Below are positions 1 through 10,666 of a stretch of 64,000 nucleotides of DNA, one piece after another (positions within the stretch are counted from its first letter, which is position 1; each line of letters begins with the position of its first letter). The notes under the pieces are model-generated. The model was not told the DNA's origin. It saw only the letters and a program-made list of their open reading frames with translations, and made no database searches. The DNA is from Fasciolopsis buskii. Taxonomy: Eukaryota; Platyhelminthes; Trematoda; Plagiorchiida; Fasciolidae. The position numbers and the translations under genes were made by a program. Location: positions 110,687-174,686 of the forward strand of contig LUCM01008737.1 in NCBI GenBank assembly GCA_008360955.1, in the 5' to 3' direction.

Positions 1-700
1 ACATGCACATGCCAGTCTACTGAAGACAAATGAACATTACATGTCCGGAAAGAACCGCGCTTTTTTAGCCTCAAGTTGTCACCGACACTATGTCAATCTA
101 ACAGTGACACATGTTAGAAACAGATTTCTGTTCCATTTTCTTTTATATGTGGTCAGTTACACGTCACACAGATAAAAAGATGAATTATCAAACCGCGCAT
201 TCCTGTGATCTAGGGGACGACAATTTTTAATACTACGTCCGCAAAAACTAATTATTTGATTGTAATTATTGTCTGAAACAAATTTACCATCAGCTTTAAG
301 CACACAATCCTACCTGCTCTGTTTCAAAGGAATGTCAACTAAAGCCATTTAATTCCAGTGGTTTCGGTTAAACGGTTCTACAAGGTACAATGTACTGATC
401 CCTAGAGACTTTCATCTGATGAACCGCCGCTTAAATACAAAAAAAGGTGACACCATTAGACATCTATAAATCGGTCTAAAAACAAGTATAGGGCCAACAA
501 AGCTACATTTAAATGGAACCTCACAAAAGGGGGACAAAAACTGAACGCAAAACGTAGGAAAACCAACTGTTTCTTTTGTGTTCCCACCGTACTCATTTCG
601 TCATGCTTTTCTTCATTTTCGGTTCAATTTTAAGGGGCCCAAGTTTAAGGGACAGGCCACACAGCATTCGCGTTACTGGATGGAGAGGAACTAACGATTG
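1..700. other. No recognisable gene or repeat
   Basis: AT-rich sequence read on both strands. I see no splice-bounded open frame, no transposon protein motif and no repeat shared with the rest of the window. Confidence 0.5.
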
Positions 701-882
701 TGGACCGTTTCATTGACCTTGGTAGCTGCTTGTCGAACAATAATAACTGGCAAGTAGAGGTAAACACGCGTATATCTGAGGCTCGAGTAGCTTACGCTGG
801 ATTGAACCGCATTTATCTACTATAGCGTGCCCTATTTTCGGTTCCTCCCAAGGGATGGAAGAAGCCATTTGGAGGCCAACAG

Positions 883-1065
883 ATGACGTGGCAACGTGGA
901 ATGAGAGAATGTACAGCGAACTTAGGCAAAGTAGGTGTCTCACGTCTTGTTGGTTGGGGTCCGAAAGACCCTTCAACTGGTTGGCTGGAGACACTGAAAT
1001 ATATGACAGTGAATCGCGAACAGTGGCGATCGTGTTGTCATTTTCCATCGAATCAGAATGACTGA
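883..1065 (+). pseudogene. RTE-like retrotransposon, C-terminal RT tail fragment
   Basis: About 60 codons read as the extreme C-terminus of a flatworm RTE-type RT. The pattern is TWQRGM, then LGKVGVSRLVGWGP, then WLETL and QWRSCCHF. In intact family members this segment reads roughly 'GLASVGxxRLPGWGPRDxxxxWLETLxDMAxxRxQWR'. Only the tail is present, with no RT core upstream on this strand, so this is a truncated dead fragment. The same tail occurs on the plus strand inside repeats A and B, and on the minus strand just to the right at 1174-1401. Family recognition is from memory of the motif, not from a search. Confidence 0.6.
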
Positions 1066-1173
1066 AATAGTGTGCTTGCACAGTTAGACTGTTCCGTGTG
1101 TTGGCTGCAACTGCATTTTATCCTTTCTCATCTGCATAGGTCCGCCCACTGTTCCCCTTGGATATTCATTTTT

Positions 1174-2065
1174 TTATAAAACGGTAACTTTGGGTAAAAG
1201 GCAGCGGCCAGTTACGCTTGCCTTGCTGTTTAACGCTGAACGATGACGATAATGAGGCTGATGATCGCGGTCCTGACCCATATCTCTCAGCATCTCCAAA
1301 TGACAACACACCTCAGCTCTTGGGCAAAAACCAGGAAGGCAGCAAGCACCAACCAAGCCCAAAGCCAAAACTAACTTCTTCACACGACTACTACAAGTCA
1401 TAGCCCGACTGCCACGTCGTTTCCCTCAGCTTGGCCCGGCACGTACAAAAATGAGCACGAAAAGGTAGATTATAGCCAGGCATACGAAATACGTGTCCAA
1501 GCCACCGAAGGCGACTTAGCAATTATTTCAGTCAGAGATCAACTGTCTGCACCCAACACACGACGACGCACCTCGTCATTGCTCGCTCGACGTTTCCCCA
1601 TCAGACACGAGCAATGCTTCGGAAATATCGGTAATCCAACACAGAAAGTCACCGGACATCCTCAAAGCGGATAGGTCAGGTCTAGCAACCATAAAGAAGA
1701 GCACTACGAACTGTGACATTGTACACCCTTCCCCTGAGGGAAAGTCGGATGCCATGGCGGTGCCATGAGTGTCGCAGGTTCGAGAAAGCTGTTCTGGCTT
1801 TTGCAGTTCGTGGTGTGACCTCCTCCTCAAAACCTCCACCAGATGTGATCCGACTCTCGAGGTACTTGAAGCTACTAGCTATCTCTAACCGACCATCATA
1901 AGAGGTAAGTGCAAGCACAGGGTCCTGCCAGTCTTGAAGAAATACTTTGCATTCTGCACGTGCAAAGTACATACCGCACCTACAGACTTCAATCGCCAAG
2001 CGGTCCAACTCGCGCTGAATTGCTTGTGAATTGTCACTCAACAAGGCGATATAACCGGCAAACAC
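1174..2065 (-). pseudogene. RTE-like RT, C-terminal half, frameshifted
   Basis: Read from 2065 downwards, the first 127 codons match the palm/thumb part of flatworm RTE RTs: IALLSDNSQAIQRELDRL, then KVFLQDWQDP, then FKYLESRITSGGGFEEEV, then RGRVYNVTVRSALLYGC. The catalytic box expected just before 'IALLSDN' (normally YADD or FADD) reads FAGY, so the metal-binding aspartates are lost. After codon 127 the frame shifts, and at 1401-1174 the C-terminal tail reappears (LVGACCLPGFCPR, LEMLRDMGQDR). No endonuclease domain lies upstream. This is a 5'-truncated, inactive element. Confidence 0.75.
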
Positions 2066-2902
2066 CTATTGAGTGGCATACTGCTCAGTTCGCTGTTTCT
2101 GATATTTCAATGTACTGTGCATCAAATGTGAATTAAAACCGAGGATGGACATCTTTGATCAACAAGATTGCCACGGAAACCTTGGTCTACTATGACTACC
2201 TCAACTTCTATGTGTATGAAGTCACGTTACACAAACACCCGTTTATGCAGAAATCTAATCGTATTCGGATTTCAATCTAAGCTTTAATAACTAAAGACAC
2301 GCGGCAGATAAATCGGCACGAAATACAGCTTCTCGCAAAAAAGGAGAAGGAAACATGTTTGTTTGATGAAGCTGGTGCCGCAACAACAAACGAAAAACAG
2401 TATGAAACAAGAAATGGATTGGTCCCGTATCGTACAAGGCACATTCGTCACCTCCAGGGGTTCGTGTGAATTCTGAAAAATACTCCGCAGTGCGCGAGAC
2501 AAAGATATCGCTGACCGAATGACTGATTTGTGCAACCACCCAGATAGTAAATGGGCCGGAAACTTTAAAGATTTCAGACTAGGATGCATAAATTCAACGC
2601 TTAGCAGCCATTTTCGGGAAACAACTTGATAATTAGAAACTGAGGCGTCTACCTCCCAAGAAGCGTCTAACTACTTCTGTCTGGTGGTGCTAAAGTGATC
2701 AACGTCGGGTCATTTCGACGTGAAAAATTCGAGTCCCGCCATTGCCAATTAGTTTCCCAGTTGGAATTTTTCAACAGATCCAGTCCCTTTCGTGAAAATT
2801 TAGACTGTTTCATTACCGACAAAAACCAATTAACGATAAAATGCATAAAGGGTAAAAAGGTAAGATAGAGAGCCACGAAAAGCAATCGCACCATATACTT
2901 AC
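2066..2902. other. No recognisable gene
   Basis: No transposon motif and no exon candidate with paired splice signals was seen here. Around 2640-2760 there is a short imperfect palindrome (ACGTCG near 2703 against CGACGT near 2717) whose meaning is unknown. Confidence 0.4.
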
Positions 2903-3687
2903 ACTGCCCACTCAGCAGAATGCTCAAGCATAAACACTTCATTAAGGTAGTGAAAAAGCGATCGACATTTCACAGAGAATGCTTACCAATTTTTAATGGA
3001 ATGCTGCCATAGACAATGATGGCGCCATTCTCCCGAACAAACCTAGCTTGGGTAAATCAAAATTCGAGACATCCCATGGTCAACTATTTAATAACGCTTA
3101 TGAACAGATATTATCAGACTGTTTCGTTTTCAATGATTTTAGGTGTCAAAAGGTAGAACAACCTGCTGTCTAACGGCCTTCAGGTAACAATTCATACAAA
3201 ACTAACGAAATAGAGATGGTAAATTACTTACGTCGAAGGGGCAGCGCTCGTAGAATCATCTCCCTGTAAACCAACAGAACCGAAAGCAATTGAATCAGCC
3301 TTCTAAAAAAAATTCTAAATCAGGAAGATACATCTGCGACCAGCCGGCAAAGCAACTGATGAATGGAAGCGATGATCAGAAGCACAATGAAACAGGTTCC
3401 CCATAGTTATGGTGAACGTAGATACACTGACAGAAAGAAAAAAATGAGAGTGGAGCAGGTGAATTTGAAGTGAGAGCTCAGTGCTGGTTCGGAACGCGCA
3501 CATATACATCGATAGGCAAACGCATACGGAGACAAGCATAGGCGCACATCCACATACGGCAAAGCAAACAACGCGGCCAGTAATGCGTTTTTACGTACGA
3601 CGAGGCACATGCCACCATTGATTGACTTACTCCATCCTCTGGTAGTCTTTTCTTTTCATCTTCAGTGCCCGCATCTGCAGTTTTTGA
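2903..3687 (-). CDS. Candidate chain of four short exons of an unknown gene
   Basis: Four minus-strand segments are bounded by good splice signals: 3687-3631 (pyrimidine-rich acceptor, donor GTAAGT), 3263-3232 (acceptor TTTACAG, donor GTAAGT), 3042-2987 (donor GTAAGC) and 2936-2903 (donor GTAAGT). Joined, they stay open in one phase. They give a hydrophilic stretch (TADAGTEDEKKRLPEDG, GDDSTSAAPST) and then VRENGAIIVYGSIPLKI and FMLEHSAEWA. The second of three frames is also open across the first three segments and ends in a stop in the third, so the true frame is uncertain. I do not recognise the protein. The charged part could be a cytoplasmic loop of the MFS gene upstream on the same strand, but no membrane segments connect them. 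A chance chain cannot be excluded. Confidence 0.3.
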
Positions 3688-6239
3688 CTAATTGTTTGAG
3701 ATTAAAAGATGAAAATGAACGACAAAATACAGAAGACTGAATATAATAGTGGCTAGTTGTTTTTGGACGGAATGCGGAAGACGTGGTAGCCAAAAAATTT
3801 AGGACAAAGAAATGATGGCCGAAAGGAGCAAGTATTTGCAAGAAATTCGTGCGTAAGAGGAAGAGATTCAGCGGAGTCCTCTGGTTTTGGTCTGCACCTC
3901 GAATGCAAGCGAGGTCAAGACTGCATAAATGTTCTTAGGCGTTCGGAAAATCTTGAGCTAAATCCAATGTTAGATCCGGACAGAAGAAAATGAGTACAAC
4001 ACAAAAGTGACAGACAGTCAAGTATCCCGGTAAAGTGGAAAGACTAAAGTAGACGGCTAATATGAGCAGCTTGGAAGATGCTGTCACATGATCCAAGAAA
4101 CACAGATGAGACCAGATTTTTATTATCTGAGTATAACACAAGGATAACTAGTTGTGTCCATTTGCGCAAGGAGTCAGCGTGAAAAACTAATTTAAGTGCA
4201 CAAAAAATGCGGAAAAACACCAACTGAAATGAAACTGCTTATAAAATGGCACTCAGCGCACGCGTAAAGAACGGCCGCAAAAGTTGGACCAATTAAATAC
4301 CAATTGTATCTGCCTTTTGAAAAGAATGAATAACGATAAGAAGAAATAATGAGTTCTTCGAATTATCAACACGTGAGGCTCAGTACTCTGCTAAACGGTT
4401 AGAGGTCATTTCCGCTATATGAAATCTGGTGACTGCCAGTAAACTGACCGATCTTTCCAAGCTCAGTAACAACAGTCTGATGTGGTCAGCTTCACAGAAA
4501 ACTCCCACGCGTCATTTTTCCCGTGCGGCCCATTTGACACAAGCTGCCAATATTTTTCGCCCTTAACACTTACCATAATCGTTTTTCAGTTGATTTTTTT
4601 GACTGAAATATAAGTTTGGTTTTACTTGCAACACGCACAAATACAAACAGATGCAAATCCGAATATTGGCAATGATCGCAAAATAACGACTTTGTTACAC
4701 TGCAGAACCTAAATAAACGCGTTATCAGTCTGAGAGGTTGCAAAACTAAGCCACACACGTTATCAATATCATGTTCACGAAATTATTCAAGTCGAAATCT
4801 TCTCTCATAGTTAGGTTACCCGTAGAAATAATGTCAACGGGAATCAACTGTTCTGTGCCATCGGCCCACTGCCATAGAAATTGGTAACCGACAGGTGCAA
4901 CATTAAGTTCAAAAAACCTTCCAGAGCATGCAGCGCTAGCCTAGTGTCTAATGAATACGACTGACAACCACCGACCCTGGATTTGTCCTAGTTCGGTCGT
5001 GATGGGTAAGCGCTCCTGATTATTACCAACAAAGATGAAGCATCTGGGATTCTAATAGTGAGTTGATCACAAGAGTTGTTTGTCTTAAAAGCCAGTTTCA
5101 TGAAAGGGAGTACACTGAAATTTACTGATAAAATTAGAAAAATGTTGCCAGAGCGAGTAGCGCCAGAATGTCAAGATTACTGCGACGTGCAACAATTAGT
5201 AACTCCAAAAACGAGAATAACTACATAAATCATCTCTTGAAATATCGGCTCTAATTTTCATGACAAGCGACATGCTGTTCATAGCATTTTGATTATTATT
5301 TGCAGATATCCTTTCGCAGTTTGATAAGCGGTGACTGAATTCAAACGATGCAAATTCTCCTCCCCGTTCTGAGCTGATTCTGACCAGAAAAAACCGAAAA
5401 TACAAGTTTCTCATAACTTTTGAATAGCACTCATCTAGGTATGCACTTGTTTTTAGGTGGTGGGCACCTGATAAATTGGCGGGAGGGATTCTGGTGCGTC
5501 CGCCTAAACTGTACCCTTACTGTGGTTGACTCCATGTAGTAGTATGACCTGCGCAAATGGACAGCATAGCAAATTCGCAAAATTCCCAAATTTCCAAAAG
5601 TGATCGTAATATGTAGCTGGTAGAGCGCATCAGCCACCGGAATGTGAGTACCTTTCGTACGTACGTAACTGTTAGTCCTGTTGAAGTCATTTTATCTGCT
5701 CGATAAACAGACATTGTGCTAAATGAACAAATTGAAAGAGATCGCGCCCGGAGACCATGGAACTACTTGTATTTGTGTAACCCGTGAAGGGCGGTGGACG
5801 AATTATGTTAAAGTCCAGCCGTAAATCAGGAAAATAATTGGGGTCGACAAAAATCTATTAGCAAGACAGAACAAAGTAGCCGATTGGAAGTCCATCTGCT
5901 TACATCAATTATTCTTCCACTCGCTTTCCCGTTTAAGTTGCCAACTTGGAGGACGAAGAGGCTGCTTTGACAGGCTTCTGCTCAATAACCTTCCAGGCAT
6001 GACTGAATCTTCGGGTTGAGATAAGTCATCCCATATAGCTCGTCGGGTTATGGAAGTAAGCAAACCGTCACATTAGGTCTAGGTGCAGTCTCACTGTATA
6101 GCTGCGCTCCAAAATATTTACTTCGATGTCGATAACTGCTAGTCTCTGGGAGGTGTTACTTGACCCACCAAGGGAGTAGGAAGTGGGGTGGAACATCCGA
6201 TTTTTGAGGTGGAAAATATCGGTCAGTCCCGGCGAACAC
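3688..6239. other. Unassigned sequence with one weak exon candidate
   Basis: No transposon protein was recognised. On the minus strand a 29-nt segment at 4602-4574 has a strong acceptor (TTATATTTCAG) and donor (ATG|GTAAGTG) and encodes SKKSTEKRL in its only frame that would join to 3687. That frame is not the one favoured for the exon chain further on, so I do not merge them. Another minus-strand open stretch at about 4935-4821 (VGYQFLWQWADGTEQ) has only weak splice sites. Confidence 0.3.
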
Positions 6240-6690
6240 CCACCACCCCCTCCCCTCCTACAGTTCTTATCAAAATGGTTGGAGAGGAGTCTTTGGAAGA
6301 AACTACATCGTTTCTCCATGACATCTGGAAAAAGAAGCGCATTCCACTATAATGGGGGCGAGCTCCTGATTGTACCAATTCTCAAAAAAGAACATGCAGT
6401 GACTGTACCAATCACCGTGAAAACAGTTAACTCCAACTGTTGCCAGGGTTCAGCCTTAATAAAACTATGCCGTCTGACACTGATTCGCGAGAGGTCAGGG
6501 TTGCATCGACCAAATTTTTACTCTTCGGCAGTTACTGGAAAAGCACCATACACACCACCGTCCAGTAAACGTGATTTTCAATGACCCGGAAGGTGCCTTC
6601 CACTCAGCTGACCGAACGGCGACATCCAGTGCTCTTCATCGGCGAGTTAAATGAGGAAGTTTTAGATCTTCAAGATGTAGGCGTCTAAAT
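6240..6690 (+). pseudogene. RTE-like RT, N-terminal motif fragment
   Basis: The plus strand carries the fingers and motif A of an RTE-type RT in decayed form. ELLIVPILKKE corresponds to 'xxIVPIFKKG', LTLIRERSGLHRPNF to 'xxIREQQAGFRPxR', and after a frame change EGAFHSADRTA followed by ALHRR to 'DFxxAFDSVDRxALWxxL'. Stops and lost residues (the first catalytic aspartate is a glutamate or missing) mark it as dead. It is on the opposite strand from the 1174-2065 fragment and is therefore a separate insertion. Confidence 0.5.
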
Positions 6691-7578
6691 GGCAAATGGG
6701 GAGAAGCTGGGCGACTCAGATTATGCAGACAAGCGTACGTGCTTGTTTGAATCTGCAGAACATATGATAGACAGACTGGCAAGAACCGTAGCTCCATTGG
6801 GCGTCTGCCCTGCACTTCCAAAGCGCAAAGCATGGCTACAAGACTGAATGCCACCATTTCCGAAACTGAAAAACGATAGAGGAAATAAGCATTGTTGATC
6901 GCTTCAGTTACCTGTGGAGCTTCTTGAATAAGTATGATAGTATGGTAGTAGAAGTGGGCACGCGCAAATCTAAGACTAGAGTGGCGTACGCTGATCGGAA
7001 ACATTTGCGATGTCGATCTGGTAATTTACTGAAGTTGAGAGACTGTGTAAAGCGCTGCAATGCGCTCAGTTCTGTTGCACTGTCACGGAACGTCGGGTAT
7101 GTGTGCTAAAGAAATCCGTCGCTTGGAGATTTTTTATTATCGGAGCTTGCGCAGGATTGCTAGAACTGGATGGAACGATTTATTGAAGCACTGAACAGGT
7201 TAGGGATTTAGTATTGGGTGACGGGTCAAAGAAACATTTAACCACAGTGTATCCAGCTTAGGTTTTCGGCAAAAATTTATGTATAGACCTTGTGTCATGA
7301 AAATCATGAAAAGCGAAATCAAAGAGCCAAAAAGAGGAAAAAGGAAACACTGCAGAGTTCACCACACATGCCAGTTACCCTATAATGCACTTCCACTTCG
7401 TCGGTTATTCATCGCGACCCATGATTGATCTGTGGGATTCATGTTACACGATTGATGGACCCGAAATAGAAGTGTGACCATATCCCGATGAGTGGACCGA
7501 AGCATCAAAACTACAAGGAAATAGGACGACCACAAATTCACGCAACCAACGGAAGACTAGCGGTTGATTGTTCAGTCA
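6691..7578. other. No recognisable gene between RTE debris and repeat A
   Basis: Neither strand shows a recognisable coding segment or splice-bounded exon. The sequence immediately left of repeat A shows no clear match to the sequence left of repeat B. Confidence 0.4.
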
Positions 7579-8016
7579 GTACGCCCCTCGCATGGGCCTA
7601 GACACCCTAAATACCCAATGCACCCCTCCGCAATAGATGCCGCATGTCGCATATTTAGTACGCCACCCATGATGGTTTTGGGATCGGAGTTTAGCCAGTG
7701 CCCCAAAACTGGCTACCAAGAGTCAATCAACCCGGCGGAGGACCATGGACATTCGCCTTTGTCCTCGCACTATTATGAAAACACCTCCACCACAAGAATG
7801 AAGTGCTTAGGACTTTCTCAGCAAAAGCTATTCGAGACCCAGGTAATTTGGGTGCATTTCAAAGTGTTCATGGGGAGTAGCCGACACGGAGCCTGAGACT
7901 CATCTCCGACCACGCTGAGGGATTTCGAGTAGAATTCGTTCATTGAACCACATATTGTGTATGGCGTTTGCCAAACCGTAATTTATTTCCCCTTCCTCTC
8001 ACGGAGTGGAAGAATT

Positions 8017-8160
8017 CATGTGGAGGTCAACGGACGACGTGGCAACGCGAAACGAAAAAACAATATAGGAAACTTAGGTAAATTAGGTGCTCCACACCTT
8101 CCTGGTTGGGGTCCGAAAGACCCATCGACCAATTGGCTGGATCCACTGAAGGGTAGACAG
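8017..8160 (+). pseudogene. RTE-like RT C-terminal tail inside repeat A
   Basis: The pattern RRGNAKRKN, then GNLGKLGAPHLPGWGP, then WLDPLKG is the same tail motif as at 883-1065, with the PGWGP signature well kept. No RT core precedes it on this strand. An identical copy lies in repeat B at about 17932-18075. Confidence 0.55.
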
Positions 8161-9349
8161 CAACCCGTGAACACATCAAATTGTTTTATCCCTTATTATC
8201 AAGTCGGAATGGTTGAAACTAAGGTGCATTTACACAACTGGAATGAAGTTTGTTGTCCACCAGCGCGTTTTTCTCCTGCTCTTTGTAGGTCCACTTCTTG
8301 TCCAGCTTGCATAACCATTCCAGCTACTGAGATGTGTGACTCGGTGAGAAATGCAGCGGCCCTGCCGTCTACCGGTGATCAAAGCAGATGATTACGATCG
8401 TACCAGGAACTCCTAAGACCCACTGGGCCAAAATAATGTTATGCAGAACCATGCATAGTAGTAACCAACGAAACAAACCAACAGCCTTGTGGTCAAAAAT
8501 GTAGAAAGGTGAAAATGAAATGCCAATCGGTCGGAATTTACCACCAATTTGCGGTCGTAACACCTCTGAACTTAGTTCCAAATGAGTTGTCATTGTTACG
8601 CTGTAATTTTCGACCTTCTTGCAAAAATGCTTGCCCATGAAAGTTTTATTTTTAAGATACGGGTGAAACCTAAGAAACTGTAGAAAAGTTGCACGGGTAA
8701 TAAGCAGCATGCATATAACGCATATAAAAGCAGGCTTAGCACTTGTAACGATAAACCCCAATACTAGAATCTATAAGACATTTCAGAAGAAAAAGCATTC
8801 ATATACTATACAATGAAAGAATTTATAACCTGGCATTTTAAACGCAACACTTCAACGGAAGCAGAAATCGATGGCGATAAAGAGCAAACGCATACAGCGA
8901 CTAATATTAATCAGGGGAGATTTCACGGTCAAAATTTAGAATGATCCGCACTAAGAATTCCCAATTTCAGTGGGTTTTAACCTTAAGGTAAGCTTTGCTC
9001 TCATACACTAGAATACTCTGAGGATAAATTGGATTGTTTACCGAAATTATAGTAGTTAAACATCTAAGGTCATTTGTAACAGTGAGTTCACTTCAGTTTA
9101 GTGTGGTTCGCAACACCATTAGCCTTGCGCCAACGTGTTCTGGTTTTGGTTGCTATCATATAGCACCAAATAATCAGACAGAAAAAGACGAGGAGTAGTG
9201 AAATATTGACTACGAAATAGTAAACTGAACAACTGTACCGAAGAAGAAAGATTCAATCACTAAATGCGGCATTAAGCCACATCACCCACTGTCTTCAGCC
9301 ATCATCTGATCAAATTGCGTAGATACCAACCGATTGCCCAACTGCACGA

Positions 9350-10227
9350 AACATCCACTGCTTAAAGTTTTCACATTTTTTTCCGTGTCATCGACTGGAT
9401 ACCTCGAGTCATCTTTCAAACATTGCCTGTCTCAAAAAACAACGTAAAACGAGGTAGCCGTTCTGTCGGCATACGCAAAACATGTCTCAACCATCTTAAC
9501 CTATTCTCACTCAGTGTCATATGAACACTAGACCCTAGGATCAAGAACCTTACACCCAACTTCGTAGTTACCCGCAAAAATCTACCACATTATTTTACAA
9601 ATATCACGAGGATAACGGTGTGCAAACACCAAACCTCTTCGGCGTTCTCAGCGACCATGCTTCGAAGCTATGCAGTATCACCAATCTCACTGCTATTGTG
9701 CGTGTCCGAACTTTAATCGATAATCGGACGTCACATTGACGACGCATATGTCTCAAATTGGTAAGTTCTAATCGAGCCTTTCATGTAAGATATGATAATT
9801 AATCCGATACATGACTACCACATGATACACAACTACCAAAGTAAGTAGATCAATCCATCTTGCCCAATAGTTCTCCTGCAATAACAACGTTCTGCTTCAA
9901 GCCAATCCAACGCGGCAACAACATTTCACACTTTCGACGTGTAATACGCATTCCAAACATGCCCACACCATCGTTTAGACGATAGAGAGAATTCCGCAAC
10001 TTGATTAGGTCTTCATTCAGCAACACAACACCGTCTACATATTCTACGTCAGACAACTTCTTGTACGAGCAAATATCAATGCCACTATTTCCACACAAAG
10101 ATAGGACTACCACCTCAATGACTCGATTAAAAATTTGAAAAGGGCAATTCTGACGAACGCCACCTCTCGCGGTAAACTCGGGCAAAAGATGGCTGGGAGC
10201 ACGAACTCGAGTTTGACTGTTCGTCAA
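9350..10227 (-). pseudogene. RTE-like RT core inside repeat A
   Basis: From 10227 downwards a 125-codon frame contains GVRQNCPFQIF (normally GVRQGCPxSPF), VIEVVVLSLCGNSGIDIC, then VEYVDGVVLLNED where the catalytic YADD box has become YVDG, and VGMFGMRITRRKCEMLLPRW. After stops, the thumb region resumes (ENRLRWLRHVLRMPTERLPR, then a decayed GIQSMT). The N-terminal endonuclease is absent and the catalytic aspartates are damaged. Inactive and 5'-truncated. Confidence 0.75.
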
Positions 10228-10666
10228 GACAGAAATAAGGAATGAGACTGCACCATGACGCCCGACGGTTTGCTTGCCTTCATAACCGGATGGGTTATAA
10301 TGGGTGGCTTAGCTCAAACGGAAGTTTCAATCAAGCATGGAAGGTCAGTGGGTAGAGACTTGATAGAGTAGCCTTCTGCGTCCTCAAGTTAGGGGTTCAT
10401 TTGAGCTAGAAATTAGACTGGGAAATTGAGTGAAATAATAAATGTAAGCAGATGCACTCTCACTCAGCCACTACGCGCCGCTTTGCGGATGGGCTCTTGT
10501 TAGAACCAACGGGTCACTTGAAAACTGCGTAACAGTTGGACTCCTGCTGGACTCCTTAGCAGCATCCACCCATAAATCTCTGTGAATACCACAATGAATT
10601 CCTTGCCACATCAGCCGTCGCGCAGGATAAACGGGAATATAGTCCCCAATGTCTTGGGAAGATTGG

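Larger units (their letters stand above)
7579..10666. repeat. Direct repeat copy A (3,088 bp)
   Basis: Matches 17494-20581 at a constant offset of 9,915 bp. I saw one mismatch near the left edge (7591 against 17506) and a few near the right edge around 10631-10640. Everything I compared between is identical, including all open frames. To the right of the edge, A and B remain recognisably related but diverged (both keep a 'TTTTAAAAAGA' block), so the identity edge is not the edge of homology. The block holds two unrelated RTE fragments on opposite strands, so it is a composite genomic segment rather than one element. Confidence 0.9.

Noticed and set aside
3350..3395. CTGATGA followed by GAAAC, hammerhead-like
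   Set aside because: The sequence between cannot form stem II next to the core.
4821..4935. Minus-strand open stretch VGYQFLWQWADGTEQ
   Set aside because: Length is within chance expectation and splice sites are weak.
7564..7896. 110-codon plus-strand frame at the start of repeat A (and 17428-17811 in B)
   Set aside because: Duplicated with the repeat, with no family motif. In B the frame starts in unrelated flanking sequence.
8369..8761. 130-codon minus-strand frame with hydrophobic stretches, also in repeat B
   Set aside because: Considered as a missing MFS exon, but it lacks MFS motifs and matching splice sites, and it is present in both repeat copies.
10299..10420. tRNA-like box A (TAGCTCAAACGG) and a partial box B in repeat A
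   Set aside because: Box B is poor, the boxes are about 90 nt apart and no cloverleaf can be drawn.
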